Shown here in pieces: positions 7,636 to 14,694 of a stretch of 60,763 nt of DNA (its first letter is position 1; each line of letters begins with the position of its first letter). Under the pieces are notes generated by a model. It was not told the DNA's origin. It made no database searches and was given only the letters and a program-made list of their open reading frames with translations. The stretch lies in contig CANQJV010000009.1 of the NCBI GenBank assembly GCA_947624295.1, positions 1-60,763 of the forward strand. Reading direction: 5' to 3'. The stretch is from an uncultured Ruminococcus sp. (GTDB lineage: Bacteria > Bacillota > Clostridia > Oscillospirales > Ruminococcaceae). The position numbers and the translations under genes were made by a program.

Positions 7636-8469
7636 CTACACAGCCAATGCGATAATTTTTGCAATCATCATTATCAACAGATGTGCCGGATAAAATTTTT
7701 GTTCTGCTTTCAACATGAATTGATTGAACCGACTTTCTTTGCATTGAAAAAGCGGTGCTTTGTCCTGCAAGAAATAAATCGGAAACAGAGCAATCAATGC
7801 AGTCAGAGCATAAAAGTTTTTGGATAGCACCATCAGCAGACACCATACAGCAAGAGCCATTCCCTGTACAAATTTTTTATGCCGACTTTGTTCTGCGCTG
7901 TCGAGTATCATCAGCATAGGCAATGCATACAATCCGTTTTCTGCATGTAAAAAATACGCACCGACTGCTCCTGTTCCGGCAATCAATCCTCTTGCACTGC
8001 CTGAAATCAATTGCAGAAATTTTCGATTCCTGATATATTGTGCAAACGGTTTTTTGAAATCCCTGTCAGCGAGCCACAGACAAATAAATCCAATGAGGGC
8101 AGTCACACAAGCACTTTGCAGATTCAATGCAAACGGACTGCCGGTCTTCATCATGCTGAACGGAATAAAACTGAACAATGCCAAGAGGAAAATTTTCCAA
8201 AGATGTTTGCTTTTGCTTTTTGTATAATGAAACGATTTCACTTGCAGGAATGCATACAGCGGTACGGAAATATAACCGATACTTTCCATGACATGCCGAC
8301 CAATATCACCCAGTCCGGTAACATCGTGGAACATTGTGCCGAAACTGCCGATACCCAAAGTCAGCATAGCACTCCACTTCAAAATTCTGTAATTCTCTGT
8401 TGGAAATCCGGTGCAGAGTTTTTCTGCCGGACGTTCTCTTGCTTTTCTGTTTCTTGAACCTTTTCCCAT
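7636..8469 (-). CDS. TraX-like polytopic membrane protein
   Basis: A 277-residue protein with a basic N-terminal tail (MGKGSRNRKARE) and about eight transmembrane helices. The pattern LKWSAMLTLGIGSFG near residue 30, the early RHVMESIGYISVPLYAFL segment and the C-terminal FYPAHLLIMMI match the TraX/acyltransferase-like family. In F-like plasmids TraX acetylates pilin; in Firmicutes the role is not defined. GGAG stands eight bases before the ATG. It is the first gene of the operon reading towards 3498. A chromosomal TraX homologue at 52064-52837 has the same final motif (FYPTHLVLL). Confidence 0.75.
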   Translation of the reverse strand: MGKGSRNRKARERPAEKLCTGFPTENYRILKWSAMLTLGIGSFGTMFHDVTGLGDIGRHVMESIGYISVPLYAFLQVKSFHYTKSKSKHLWKIFLLALFSFIPFSMMKTGSPFALNLQSACVTALIGFICLWLADRDFKKPFAQYIRNRKFLQLISGSARGLIAGTGAVGAYFLHAENGLYALPMLMILDSAEQSRHKKFVQGMALAVWCLLMVLSKNFYALTALIALFPIYFLQDKAPLFQCKESRFNQFMLKAEQKFYPAHLLIMMIAKIIALAV

Positions 8470-8596
8470 ATCTTCAACTCCGTTTTTGTCTTTTCACTAT
8501 TATTGAGTAACAACGGTTACTTTTTTTCGTTGTTTTTTGTTATTTTTCATTATTTTTATTTGTTTTCGTTCTTTGGGAAGTTCAAAGAAACTAAAA

Positions 8597-8624
8597 AAGA
8601 AATATATCTGGTTATACTTCTTTT
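8597..8624 (+). repeat. 28-bp inverted repeat, outer copy
   Basis: Perfect reverse complement of 9055-9082. This copy lies beyond the stop and terminator of the recombinase gene at 8695. Both copies contain the core ATATATCTGGTTATACTT (here on the plus strand). The two arms bound a 430-bp segment that includes the 3' part of that recombinase gene. Confidence 0.9.
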
Positions 8625-8653
8625 GATTTTGCTTTTTCTGCTGATAAAAAAAC

Positions 8654-8684
8654 AGCGGAACAATTCAACAAGAAACGTTCCGCT
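8654..8684 (-). terminator. Terminator of the 8695-9900 recombinase gene
   Basis: AGCGGAAC (8654-8661) pairs with GTTCCGCT (8677-8684). On the minus strand it is followed by GTTTTTTTATC. Confidence 0.8.
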
Positions 8685-8694
8685 TTCAGCAAGA

Positions 8695-9900
8695 TTATTC
8701 AGTTAAAAGTTTTTGCAGTTCATACTCTGCTTTGATTTCCGCAATATCTGATTCACGTTTATAGCCGTATCGGTTTTTGAGGAGTGTCATGGACTTACCA
8801 TTTTCCAGTTCTTTTGCGATGAATGCCTTATGCAGAGAGATACCTGTAATTCCTTTTGGAAGATTACATTTTCCGGCGATTGTTTTCAGCACTCTCTGCG
8901 AATTAGGAATTGCCACGGGAGTATTTTTTCTGGTGACGAACATCACATTTTCAGGATTTTGTTTCAGGTAATTTTCAGTGAAGTCGTCCATCAGTTCCTG
9001 ATTTTCGTTCAGCAGCACAAGTACCTGTTCAGCGGTCAGATTATCGAATGAGTGAAAAGAAGTATAACCAGATATATTTCTTCGGTGTTCTTCCCAATCT
9101 GTTTCTTTTCCTGCAATCAGCACTGCTTTTTCAGCGATGATACGTTTCAGCCAGTTCATGCACTCATCACTCATGGGAACGATTCCGTTTCCTGTATCAA
9201 CAAACTTTTCTGAAAAATGAAAATCCTTATGCAAAAGTTTAGCCATGGCAGTGAGTTTGATTCCGGTGAACGATGCAAAAATAATTGTCCACGAGAGCGA
9301 GCCGAGAGAAGAATGTGACAAGCAGTAATCCAGAATAATTTGCTGTTCTTTTGCGGTCGGCATATATCCTGACGGCACTTCATGGAAACGTTCATCTGTT
9401 TTCTTTTCCGGTACGGGGATTTCATCATAGTCAAAAGTTTTTATGCCTTTTTCGTTAGCCGTTTTGAAAATATTTCTCAGCACGCTGTCTGTCTTGATAA
9501 CGTTTTTGATTTCGTATCTGTTGTTCAGAATAAGGTAAAAGTTTTTCATTTCTTCGGCAGTGATTGCAGTGATGTCACGGTCGATTTCCGAACCGAAAAC
9601 AGAAGTTTCAAAAAGACTGATGATACTTTTCAGTTCAGAAGCACTGACTTTGTTGACAATACTTTTGAAATAATACATTGCCCAGTCTTTCAGGAGCGTA
9701 GTTTTCGGAAGAAAGGCAAGCAGTTTCCGTTCTTCTTCTTCTTTCACATGCTGAATTTTTTCTTCCAGTTTTTCTTTTGTATCAGCGTACAGACGTTTTG
9801 GTTTTCCCAAACCGCTTTCATAGTAATCATAAGCGAAATACCCTCTGTCGGGCGAAGTCTGCACATAAAAAATTTCAGGTTTTTCTTTTCTTTTTCTTCC
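8695..9900 (-). CDS. Tyrosine-recombinase-like protein with altered active site (int1)
   Basis: A 401-residue protein with the layout of phage integrases: an N-terminal arm-binding-like segment (FAYDYYESGLGKPKRLYADT), a SAM-like core-binding domain (about 60-180) and a catalytic-like domain. The usual first arginine motif TGxR reads TGIKLTAM (Arg to Lys), and the usual HxLRHTF reads ISLHKAF. A candidate tyrosine lies near the C-terminus (KAEYELQ). Classical recombinase activity is therefore doubtful. The ATG at 9900 is chosen for AAAGGA nine bases upstream. It has its own promoter (9958-9986) and terminator (8654-8684). One arm of a perfect 28-bp inverted repeat lies inside the gene at 9055-9082. 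Confidence 0.75.
   Translation of the reverse strand, partial: GRKRKEKPEIFYVQTSPDRGYFAYDYYESGLGKPKRLYADTKEKLEEKIQHVKEEEERKLLAFLPKTTLLKDWAMYYFKSIVNKVSASELKSIISLFETSVFGSEIDRDITAITAEEMKNFYLILNNRYEIKNVIKTDSVLRNIFKTANEKGIKTFDYDEIPVPEKKTDERFHEVPSGYMPTAKEQQIILDYCLSHSSLGSLSWTIIFASFTGIKLTAMAKLLHKDFHFSEKFVDTGNGIVPMSDECMNWLKRIIAEKAVLIAGKETDWEEHRRNISGYTSFHSFDNLTAEQVLVLLNENQELMDDFTENYLKQNPENVMFVTRKNTPVAIPNSQRVLKTIAGKCNLPKGITGISLHKAFIAKELENGKSMTLLKNRYGYKRESDIAEIKAEYELQKLLTE
9055..9082 (-). repeat. 28-bp inverted repeat, copy inside the recombinase gene
   Basis: Perfect reverse complement of 8597-8624. It encodes RNISGYTSF of the recombinase-like protein. Recombination between the copies would exchange the codons after this point for the plus-strand reading after 8624, which stays open for about 36 codons. 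Confidence 0.9.
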
Positions 9901-9957
9901 CATTTTGTTAATCCTTTCAGTAAGATTTTTATTTGATTTATCACTTATATCAGTCAC

Positions 9958-9986
9958 ATTATATCACAAAAACGGAGTTCTGTCAA
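9958..9986 (-). promoter_or_regulatory. Sigma-A promoter of the 8695-9900 recombinase gene
   Basis: TTGACA (9986-9981) and TATAAT (9963-9958) on the minus strand with a 17-bp spacer, so this gene can be expressed separately from the upstream recombinase gene. Confidence 0.85.
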
Positions 9987-9998
9987 GCAGTAAAAGAT

Positions 9999-11072
9999 TT
10001 AATTTATATTGAACCGATGTGTTTGCGCATAGCCGTAACGCTGACAGAGTTCTTTCTTGCTGACACCGTGTTTCAGTTCTTTGGCAAGAAAAGATTTATG
10101 CAAAGAAATCAGCGAAATATTTTGAGAAAGCCCACAACGGTTGGCAGCAAAACGGAGTAAATCATTCGCCATACTGTAGCGGACAGGATTGCCGTTGCGG
10201 TTAGCGAAAAAGAGTTCATTCGGAGATTGTTCCAACAGATTTCTGACAAAAATTTTTCGTTGTTCGGGCTTGTCATAGAGATTCATTGCATACTTCTGCT
10301 GATTCTCCTGACTGGTGAATGCTTTTTCCAGAATGACTTGTTCGAGCCAGTTCACGCATTCATCACTCATTGGTACATGGCAGTTTTTGGACAGCACGAA
10401 TTGTTCTTCAAAATGGAAATCGCTGTTTCGGATTTTCATGACTTCCGAAAATCTGATACCCGTATACAGTACGAAAATGATGCTGTTCATATTTTTTCTT
10501 TGGATTTCCAAACAAGTGTTCAGTAAAAGATTTAACTCTTCTTCCGTCAGGATTTCTTTCTGAACGGTTTCGTCTGTATGATGTTCAGCAGGTTTGTGTA
10601 AATCATTTAATCGAGGAATATCTGCCCCTGTTCGTTCAGCTGATGAAAAAATTTTTTGCAGTATCTCATGCAGTCTTTCAATATCATCACCGTGATATTT
10701 TTCAGAGAGTGTCTGATAAAATTCCTGTAATTTTTCAGGTGTAAGTTTTGCAATATCAATGTCAATCGCTGAACCGTACACGGCATTTTTCACAAGCAGA
10801 ATTTCCGCTTTGAGTTCCGTGACAGGAATGATACCCATGCTGTACTTGAAATACAGCTCCGCATAATTTTTCAGTGTCGGACTGGACGGAAGGCAACTGG
10901 CAAGCGACTGAAATCGGTCATTGTCTGCCTGCCGGATTTTCTGTTGCAGTTCTTCTTCTGTTTCAGCGTAGAGCCGTTTTCTGATTCCGTAAACTGCCTT
11001 GTCCAGTTCGTAACCGTAGTACTGCCTGCCGTCCAATTCTACTTTCCGGATTTTCCTGTTGCTTTTACTCAT
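9999..11072 (-). CDS. Tyrosine-recombinase-like protein, paralogue next to tmRNA (int2)
   Basis: A 357-residue protein, clearly related to its neighbour int1 at 8695-9900: both have PMSDEC-NWL, a 'HFxEKFV/HFEEQFV' strand and an SLHK-FxAKEL helix. The box I motif TGIRFSEVMKI keeps the catalytic arginine. The HxLRHTF box reads ISLHKSF, and the protein ends soon after RYGYAQTHRF, so the usual nucleophilic tyrosine is missing or is that Tyr. AGAGGTG precedes the ATG. It lies 205 bases from the tmRNA 3' end, the classic position for an integrase of an ssrA-targeting element. Three 12-bp repeats (11119-11154) sit between them. Confidence 0.75.
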   Translation of the reverse strand: MSKSNRKIRKVELDGRQYYGYELDKAVYGIRKRLYAETEEELQQKIRQADNDRFQSLASCLPSSPTLKNYAELYFKYSMGIIPVTELKAEILLVKNAVYGSAIDIDIAKLTPEKLQEFYQTLSEKYHGDDIERLHEILQKIFSSAERTGADIPRLNDLHKPAEHHTDETVQKEILTEEELNLLLNTCLEIQRKNMNSIIFVLYTGIRFSEVMKIRNSDFHFEEQFVLSKNCHVPMSDECVNWLEQVILEKAFTSQENQQKYAMNLYDKPEQRKIFVRNLLEQSPNELFFANRNGNPVRYSMANDLLRFAANRCGLSQNISLISLHKSFLAKELKHGVSKKELCQRYGYAQTHRFNIN

Positions 11073-11118
11073 TTTGATTTCACCTCTCAGAATATTTCTT
11101 ATTCATTTCGGCAAAAGC

Positions 11119-11158
11119 CGTGTCATATTTCGTGTCATATCCCGTGTCATATGCCGTG
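11119..11158. repeat. Tandem 12-bp repeats (iterons) upstream of the recombinase gene
   Basis: CGTGTCATAT begins at 11119, 11131 and 11143 with a strict 12-bp period, and a partial unit CGTG at 11155. They lie between the int2 start (11072) and the tmRNA end (11277). They may be arm-type recombinase binding sites or operators. Confidence 0.85.
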
Positions 11159-11276
11159 AAAAAAGCCTATTTTTCGTGAAAGAATTTTTTGTTTCGGCAA
11201 AGAATTTTTTTCAGGGCAAAAGTAAAAATGCCGCTATATTTCGTGATTTGACGGAATACAGCGACAGTCTTTGGTA

Positions 11277-11644
11277 TGGAGGCGAGGAGAATTGAACTCC
11301 TGTCCGAAAACCTATTCATGCAACTTTCTACGAGCGTAGTTTATCAATTAAAATTCCCTGAACCAACCGCCGACAAACAGGCTGAAAGCACAAGTAGTCC
11401 GAATACAATTCAACGGTACGGACACACCGAAGAATCGTTCACCGTTAGTCGACGCCCAACAAGCAGTCACGGTACTCTGCGAGAGGACGGAAGCAGACTT
11501 AAGCTGCTACCAGTTGACTATTTCTAGTAACTGTAATATTTTTTCTTGCGTTTATATTTAAACGTAGTGCAGTTTAAGGAGATTACACAACAGCTCCGCT
11601 CGCTTATCGCACTTCAAAATCCCCGTCGAAACCTTTACGCCCCC
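11277..11644 (-). ncRNA. ssrA: Transfer-messenger RNA (tmRNA)
   Basis: A one-piece tmRNA of 368 nt that rescues stalled ribosomes and tags the nascent protein for degradation. The 5' end GGGGGCG (11644-11638) pairs with CGCCTCC (11284-11278), followed by discriminator A; the CCA is not encoded. The hallmark GUUUCGACGGGG follows the 5' end and a T-arm (GGAGUUCAAUUCUCC) precedes the 3' end. From the resume codon GCA (11549-11547) the tag reads ARKNITVTRNSQLVAA followed by TAA (11501-11499). The tag is 16 residues, unusually basic, and ends in VAA instead of LAA. The gene has its own promoter (11675-11703), and its 3' end faces the recombinase genes. Confidence 0.95.
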
Positions 11645-11674
11645 GACAATCAGAAGTGCATCTGATTGTATATA

Positions 11675-11703
11675 ATTATACAACATATTTTCAAAAAAGT
11701 CAA
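11675..11703 (-). promoter_or_regulatory. Sigma-A promoter of ssrA
   Basis: TTGACT (11703-11698), 17 bases, TATAAT (11680-11675) on the minus strand, about 30 bases before the mature tmRNA 5' end. The rest of 11704-11914 is AT-rich and I see no gene in it. Confidence 0.85.
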
Positions 11704-11914
11704 GTGATTTCTGAAAAAAATCGCAGAAATCAACTTATTGTACATATTGCACAAATAATTTTTTCAAAAATCTGTTTTAAGTTTTGAAATCAGTGGATTT
11801 TTGGAGAAAATTAGTTTCATTTATTACTTAAATATCTTTCTTACTTAGAAATTATTGTGTAGAATCACTAAAAGTTAATTTTCGTGAAAAAAATATATAA
11901 TTTTTTTTGTAAAT

Positions 11915-12279
11915 TTATGTTGATTTATCAGGCAAAATGTCAAAACACTGTTGAAATTCAATACCAAGAGCCCCATATTTTTCCTGATTTTCTTTGGAAT
12001 AGAACTTTTCCATACAAGCCGGGTCTGGTATTTCATTTGTTGCATAGCCCATTTTTTCTTTTGGGATTACATCAAACAATTCCTGAAACGAATTAAAGTG
12101 GTACAATGCTGTCACCTGCACTGTCAATTTTTCGGTATTACTGTCGATAAGTGTAAATTCAATAAAATCGCCTACTTTGACTTTTTTCTTTTTTCATCGT
12201 TCAAACGAAGTTCAATTGTTTTGAGTTTTGACCTTATTTTGTAAAACGGTTCTTCTGTTAATTTCATATAATGCAACAT
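11915..12279 (-). pseudogene. ASCH-domain protein, frameshifted
   Basis: The ATG at 12279 (with GAGGTG before it) opens MLHYMKLTEEPFYKIRSK, followed by the motif TIELRLNDEKR, which is typical of small ASCH domains. The frame stops after KKSK. The next frame continues VGDFIEFTLIDSNTEKL and then VTALYHFNSFQELFDVIP to YGALGIEFQQC, the expected second half. One base is missing in the A-run around the codons for KRKK; adding an A restores one continuous protein of about 120 residues. ASCH domains bind RNA or nucleotides. This is either a real frameshift or a homopolymer sequencing error. Confidence 0.75.
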
Positions 12280-12308
12280 AATATTCACCTCAATAAACTT
12301 TCTGAAAA

Positions 12309-12980
12309 TTATTCAACTATCTGCACTTCATCGTAGAGAATCTGAATATTATCGTTTACAAGTATATTTTTATGCCAATGACCTGCAAACCATTTTTTGA
12401 ACTTGAGTTTATCGCTGTAAAGCCATTCAAAGTATCCTGTAAGCTCTCCGTCTTGAGTATCGGGGACAAGTCCGAGGCGATGAATTGCGGAAAGAGGGAT
12501 AGTATGTGTGACAACGTAATCCACGCTATATCCGTATTTTTCGAGATTCTCCCCTGCCCTTTTGTACTCCTCATTATTGGGCAATTCAGCACTCCACCAA
12601 CTTATTCCCTCGCACCTCATAGCCTTATCGATTGAATAAGCTCCGCCCATAGTAAAAATTTTTTTGTTTGCGATTTCAAAGACATAACCTCGCATAAGAT
12701 GACGGATATTGTCCGATATTTTGTGAACTTTTCCGCCGTGCCAATCCTCAACAGGAAATGTTGCAAGCATATCGAAATCTTCGTGATTACCGTCCACAAA
12801 GAGAATATCAAACGGCTGAGATTTGAGTAATTGCAGGAAATAAAGATTAGGCTGACTGTTCCAGACAAAGCCGAAGTCACCGCATATAATAACAGTATCG
12901 CCGTTTTTAATACCTGTATCGTTGATTCTTTTAATAAAATCGTGATATTCGCCGTGAGTATCGCCTGTAATGTAAATCAT
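12309..12980 (-). CDS. Calcineurin-like metallophosphoesterase
   Basis: A 223-residue cytoplasmic phosphoesterase. All family motifs are present in order: GDTHG near residue 6, GDFGFVW, GNHED, a His in THTIP and GHWH near residue 205, which together hold a two-metal centre. ATG 12980 is chosen because AAGGAG precedes it and the family begins right at the first strand (MIYITGDTHG); a longer frame from 13037 is unlikely. Substrate unknown: families of this type cleave phosphoproteins, nucleotides or RNA ends. It sits on the same strand downstream of the vWA and kinase genes, so it could be the phosphatase counterpart of that kinase, but this is inference. Confidence 0.85.
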   Translation of the reverse strand: MIYITGDTHGEYHDFIKRINDTGIKNGDTVIICGDFGFVWNSQPNLYFLQLLKSQPFDILFVDGNHEDFDMLATFPVEDWHGGKVHKISDNIRHLMRGYVFEIANKKIFTMGGAYSIDKAMRCEGISWWSAELPNNEEYKRAGENLEKYGYSVDYVVTHTIPLSAIHRLGLVPDTQDGELTGYFEWLYSDKLKFKKWFAGHWHKNILVNDNIQILYDEVQIVE

Positions 12981-13209
12981 AAAACCACTCCTTACGCAAA
13001 TCATAGCCATTTTGCATATAAAATCAACACACTTCACAAAATCTGCTTTATGACAAATTTAACTGAACTTTTCACTGTTTTGTGCAATTTTTTTGTTGAA
13101 AGTCAACCGAAATGTGCAGCATTGCTAAAAATCAATTTTATTAACTGATTCTCATAACATATTTTACTTATAGTTTTTGGTTAAATTATTTGCAAATTAT
13201 TAAAGCGGA

Positions 13210-13731
13210 CTATTTTATAACAACGCCCCAACTATTAGTACCGATTTTGCTGTAGATATTCATTGAAACGTGTTTCTTTTGGTATTTGGAGAAAAATACA
13301 ACTCCTACAATCGCCAGAACTGAAAGCACTGCCCCTATAATTATTCCGGCAATATTTTTGATTAAGAAAACGGCGATAATCCACACAACTGCAAGAATTG
13401 CGAGAAGTATAGGGAGGTAGAATGTCGCAAAATTCCTGCCTGTAACACGGATATAGTTGACAATATCCTTTTGATTCAGGCTTTCGTAGTAGCGTGCAAT
13501 GAAATTATCAGGTCTTGACCATTTACAGAACGCTTTCAGACTTGGGAAATCCGCATTAAAATTCTGTCCTGTTTCGGTAACACGGTAGCTCACTGACAAA
13601 CTGCCGTCACCGTTGTCAACAGCGTCCATAATATGGACAAGAGTACCTGCTTTAGCCTGTCCGCTGATTGATTTTGTCACAACGTATTTCCTGTCAACAG
13701 CCTCATCAATGCTGTATATATATAGTGCCAT
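13210..13731 (-). CDS. Two-TM membrane protein of the vWA/kinase cluster
   Basis: A 173-residue protein: about 100 residues of soluble alpha/beta domain, two adjacent transmembrane helices (about 103-145), and a short basic tail. AAAGGAA precedes the ATG. It follows the vWA gene by 94 bases on the same strand. No recognised family; the soluble part (YRVTETGQNFNADFPSLKAF) has no catalytic signature. It might tether a signalling complex to the membrane. The 229 bases between it and the metallophosphoesterase gene are AT-rich and show no gene. Confidence 0.65.
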   Translation of the reverse strand: MALYIYSIDEAVDRKYVVTKSISGQAKAGTLVHIMDAVDNGDGSLSVSYRVTETGQNFNADFPSLKAFCKWSRPDNFIARYYESLNQKDIVNYIRVTGRNFATFYLPILLAILAVVWIIAVFLIKNIAGIIIGAVLSVLAIVGVVFFSKYQKKHVSMNIYSKIGTNSWGVVIK

Positions 13732-13825
13732 AAATAAATTCCTTTCGAATGGTATTTTTCAGGCAATACCACAAATCAGTATATTATTAAAACAGTTAAT
13801 TATATAGTATTGCCTTTATTGGATT

Positions 13826-14581
13826 TCACCAGCCTGTACTGAATGTGAAATCATCATCTTCTTCAGCAGTAAGTTTCTGTAACTGTTCGCCAAGAAGTTC
13901 CTGCTTTGATTTTCCTGAAATGCCGTTGATTCCGTCAGAGTAAGTTTCACTGCCTATTTGTGAAGCCGTAACTGCAACAGTTTTAATCAATTTAGCAAGC
14001 TGATTACCCGTGTAAGCGTGTACCACTGTGTCAGGAGAACCTGTAAATTCAGCAAGCATTTTGTCGTCAGCATCTTCGCCCATTCCGAGAGCAGTTTTAA
14101 CGGCGTAATTGAACCAGCTGTTTGATTTAAGCATTGCAAGACCTTTTTTATATTCGTCGGACGGGAAACCGTCAGTCATAAGGAATATAACAGGTGCAAG
14201 CGACATTGACGGATTATCGAGGAAACTGCTCATTGACAATTTAGAGGCGAGTTCTTCAAAAGCCTTTCCCATATTTGTAACACCTGAAGCGTTAAGGCGA
14301 TTCCACTCGAAACTTTCAGCGGACATAGGGATAGAGTACATCCATTGAATATCGTCCGAAAAAGTCAGAACAGCAATTTTTATATCCGTATCAGCTCCGC
14401 CTATATGGCTTATTTCGGGGATAAGTTCCTCCATAATGGTGTTAAGTTCGCCCATTTTCTTACCTTTCATACTTGCCGAAGTATCAATCAGGAAGAAAAC
14501 AACAAGGTTTTTCCGTGGTACTCCCGTGGAATCAAGAGGGTTATCACCGTTATAGTTAAAATTCATTACATTTTCATTCAT
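13826..14581 (-). CDS. vWA-domain protein, TerY-like
   Basis: A 251-residue protein that is almost only a von Willebrand factor A domain. The metal-ion-dependent adhesion site is complete: DTSAS at residues 33-37, the Thr of GVTNMGKAF, and the Asp of MTDGFPSDEY. This is the layout of TerY proteins, which work in the cytoplasm with a protein kinase and a PP2C phosphatase in tellurite-resistance-linked and phage-defence-linked modules. AAAGGAC precedes the ATG. The kinase gene lies 113 bases upstream on the same strand. No PP2C gene is present here. Confidence 0.8.
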   Translation of the reverse strand: MNENVMNFNYNGDNPLDSTGVPRKNLVVFFLIDTSASMKGKKMGELNTIMEELIPEISHIGGADTDIKIAVLTFSDDIQWMYSIPMSAESFEWNRLNASGVTNMGKAFEELASKLSMSSFLDNPSMSLAPVIFLMTDGFPSDEYKKGLAMLKSNSWFNYAVKTALGMGEDADDKMLAEFTGSPDTVVHAYTGNQLAKLIKTVAVTASQIGSETYSDGINGISGKSKQELLGEQLQKLTAEEDDDFTFSTGW

Positions 14582-14694
14582 AAAAAAGTCCTTTCTTAGT
14601 GGATTTCAGTCAATACTGCACAAAATTATATATAATTTTGCTGTTAAATTATATAAATTTGTATAGTTATAATGTTCTTTGTTTAGCGTTGTCC

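Noticed and set aside
8695..11072. Recombinases as simple pseudogenes
   Set aside because: Both frames are long and intact with good ribosome sites, and they share the same unusual residues, so they are under selection.
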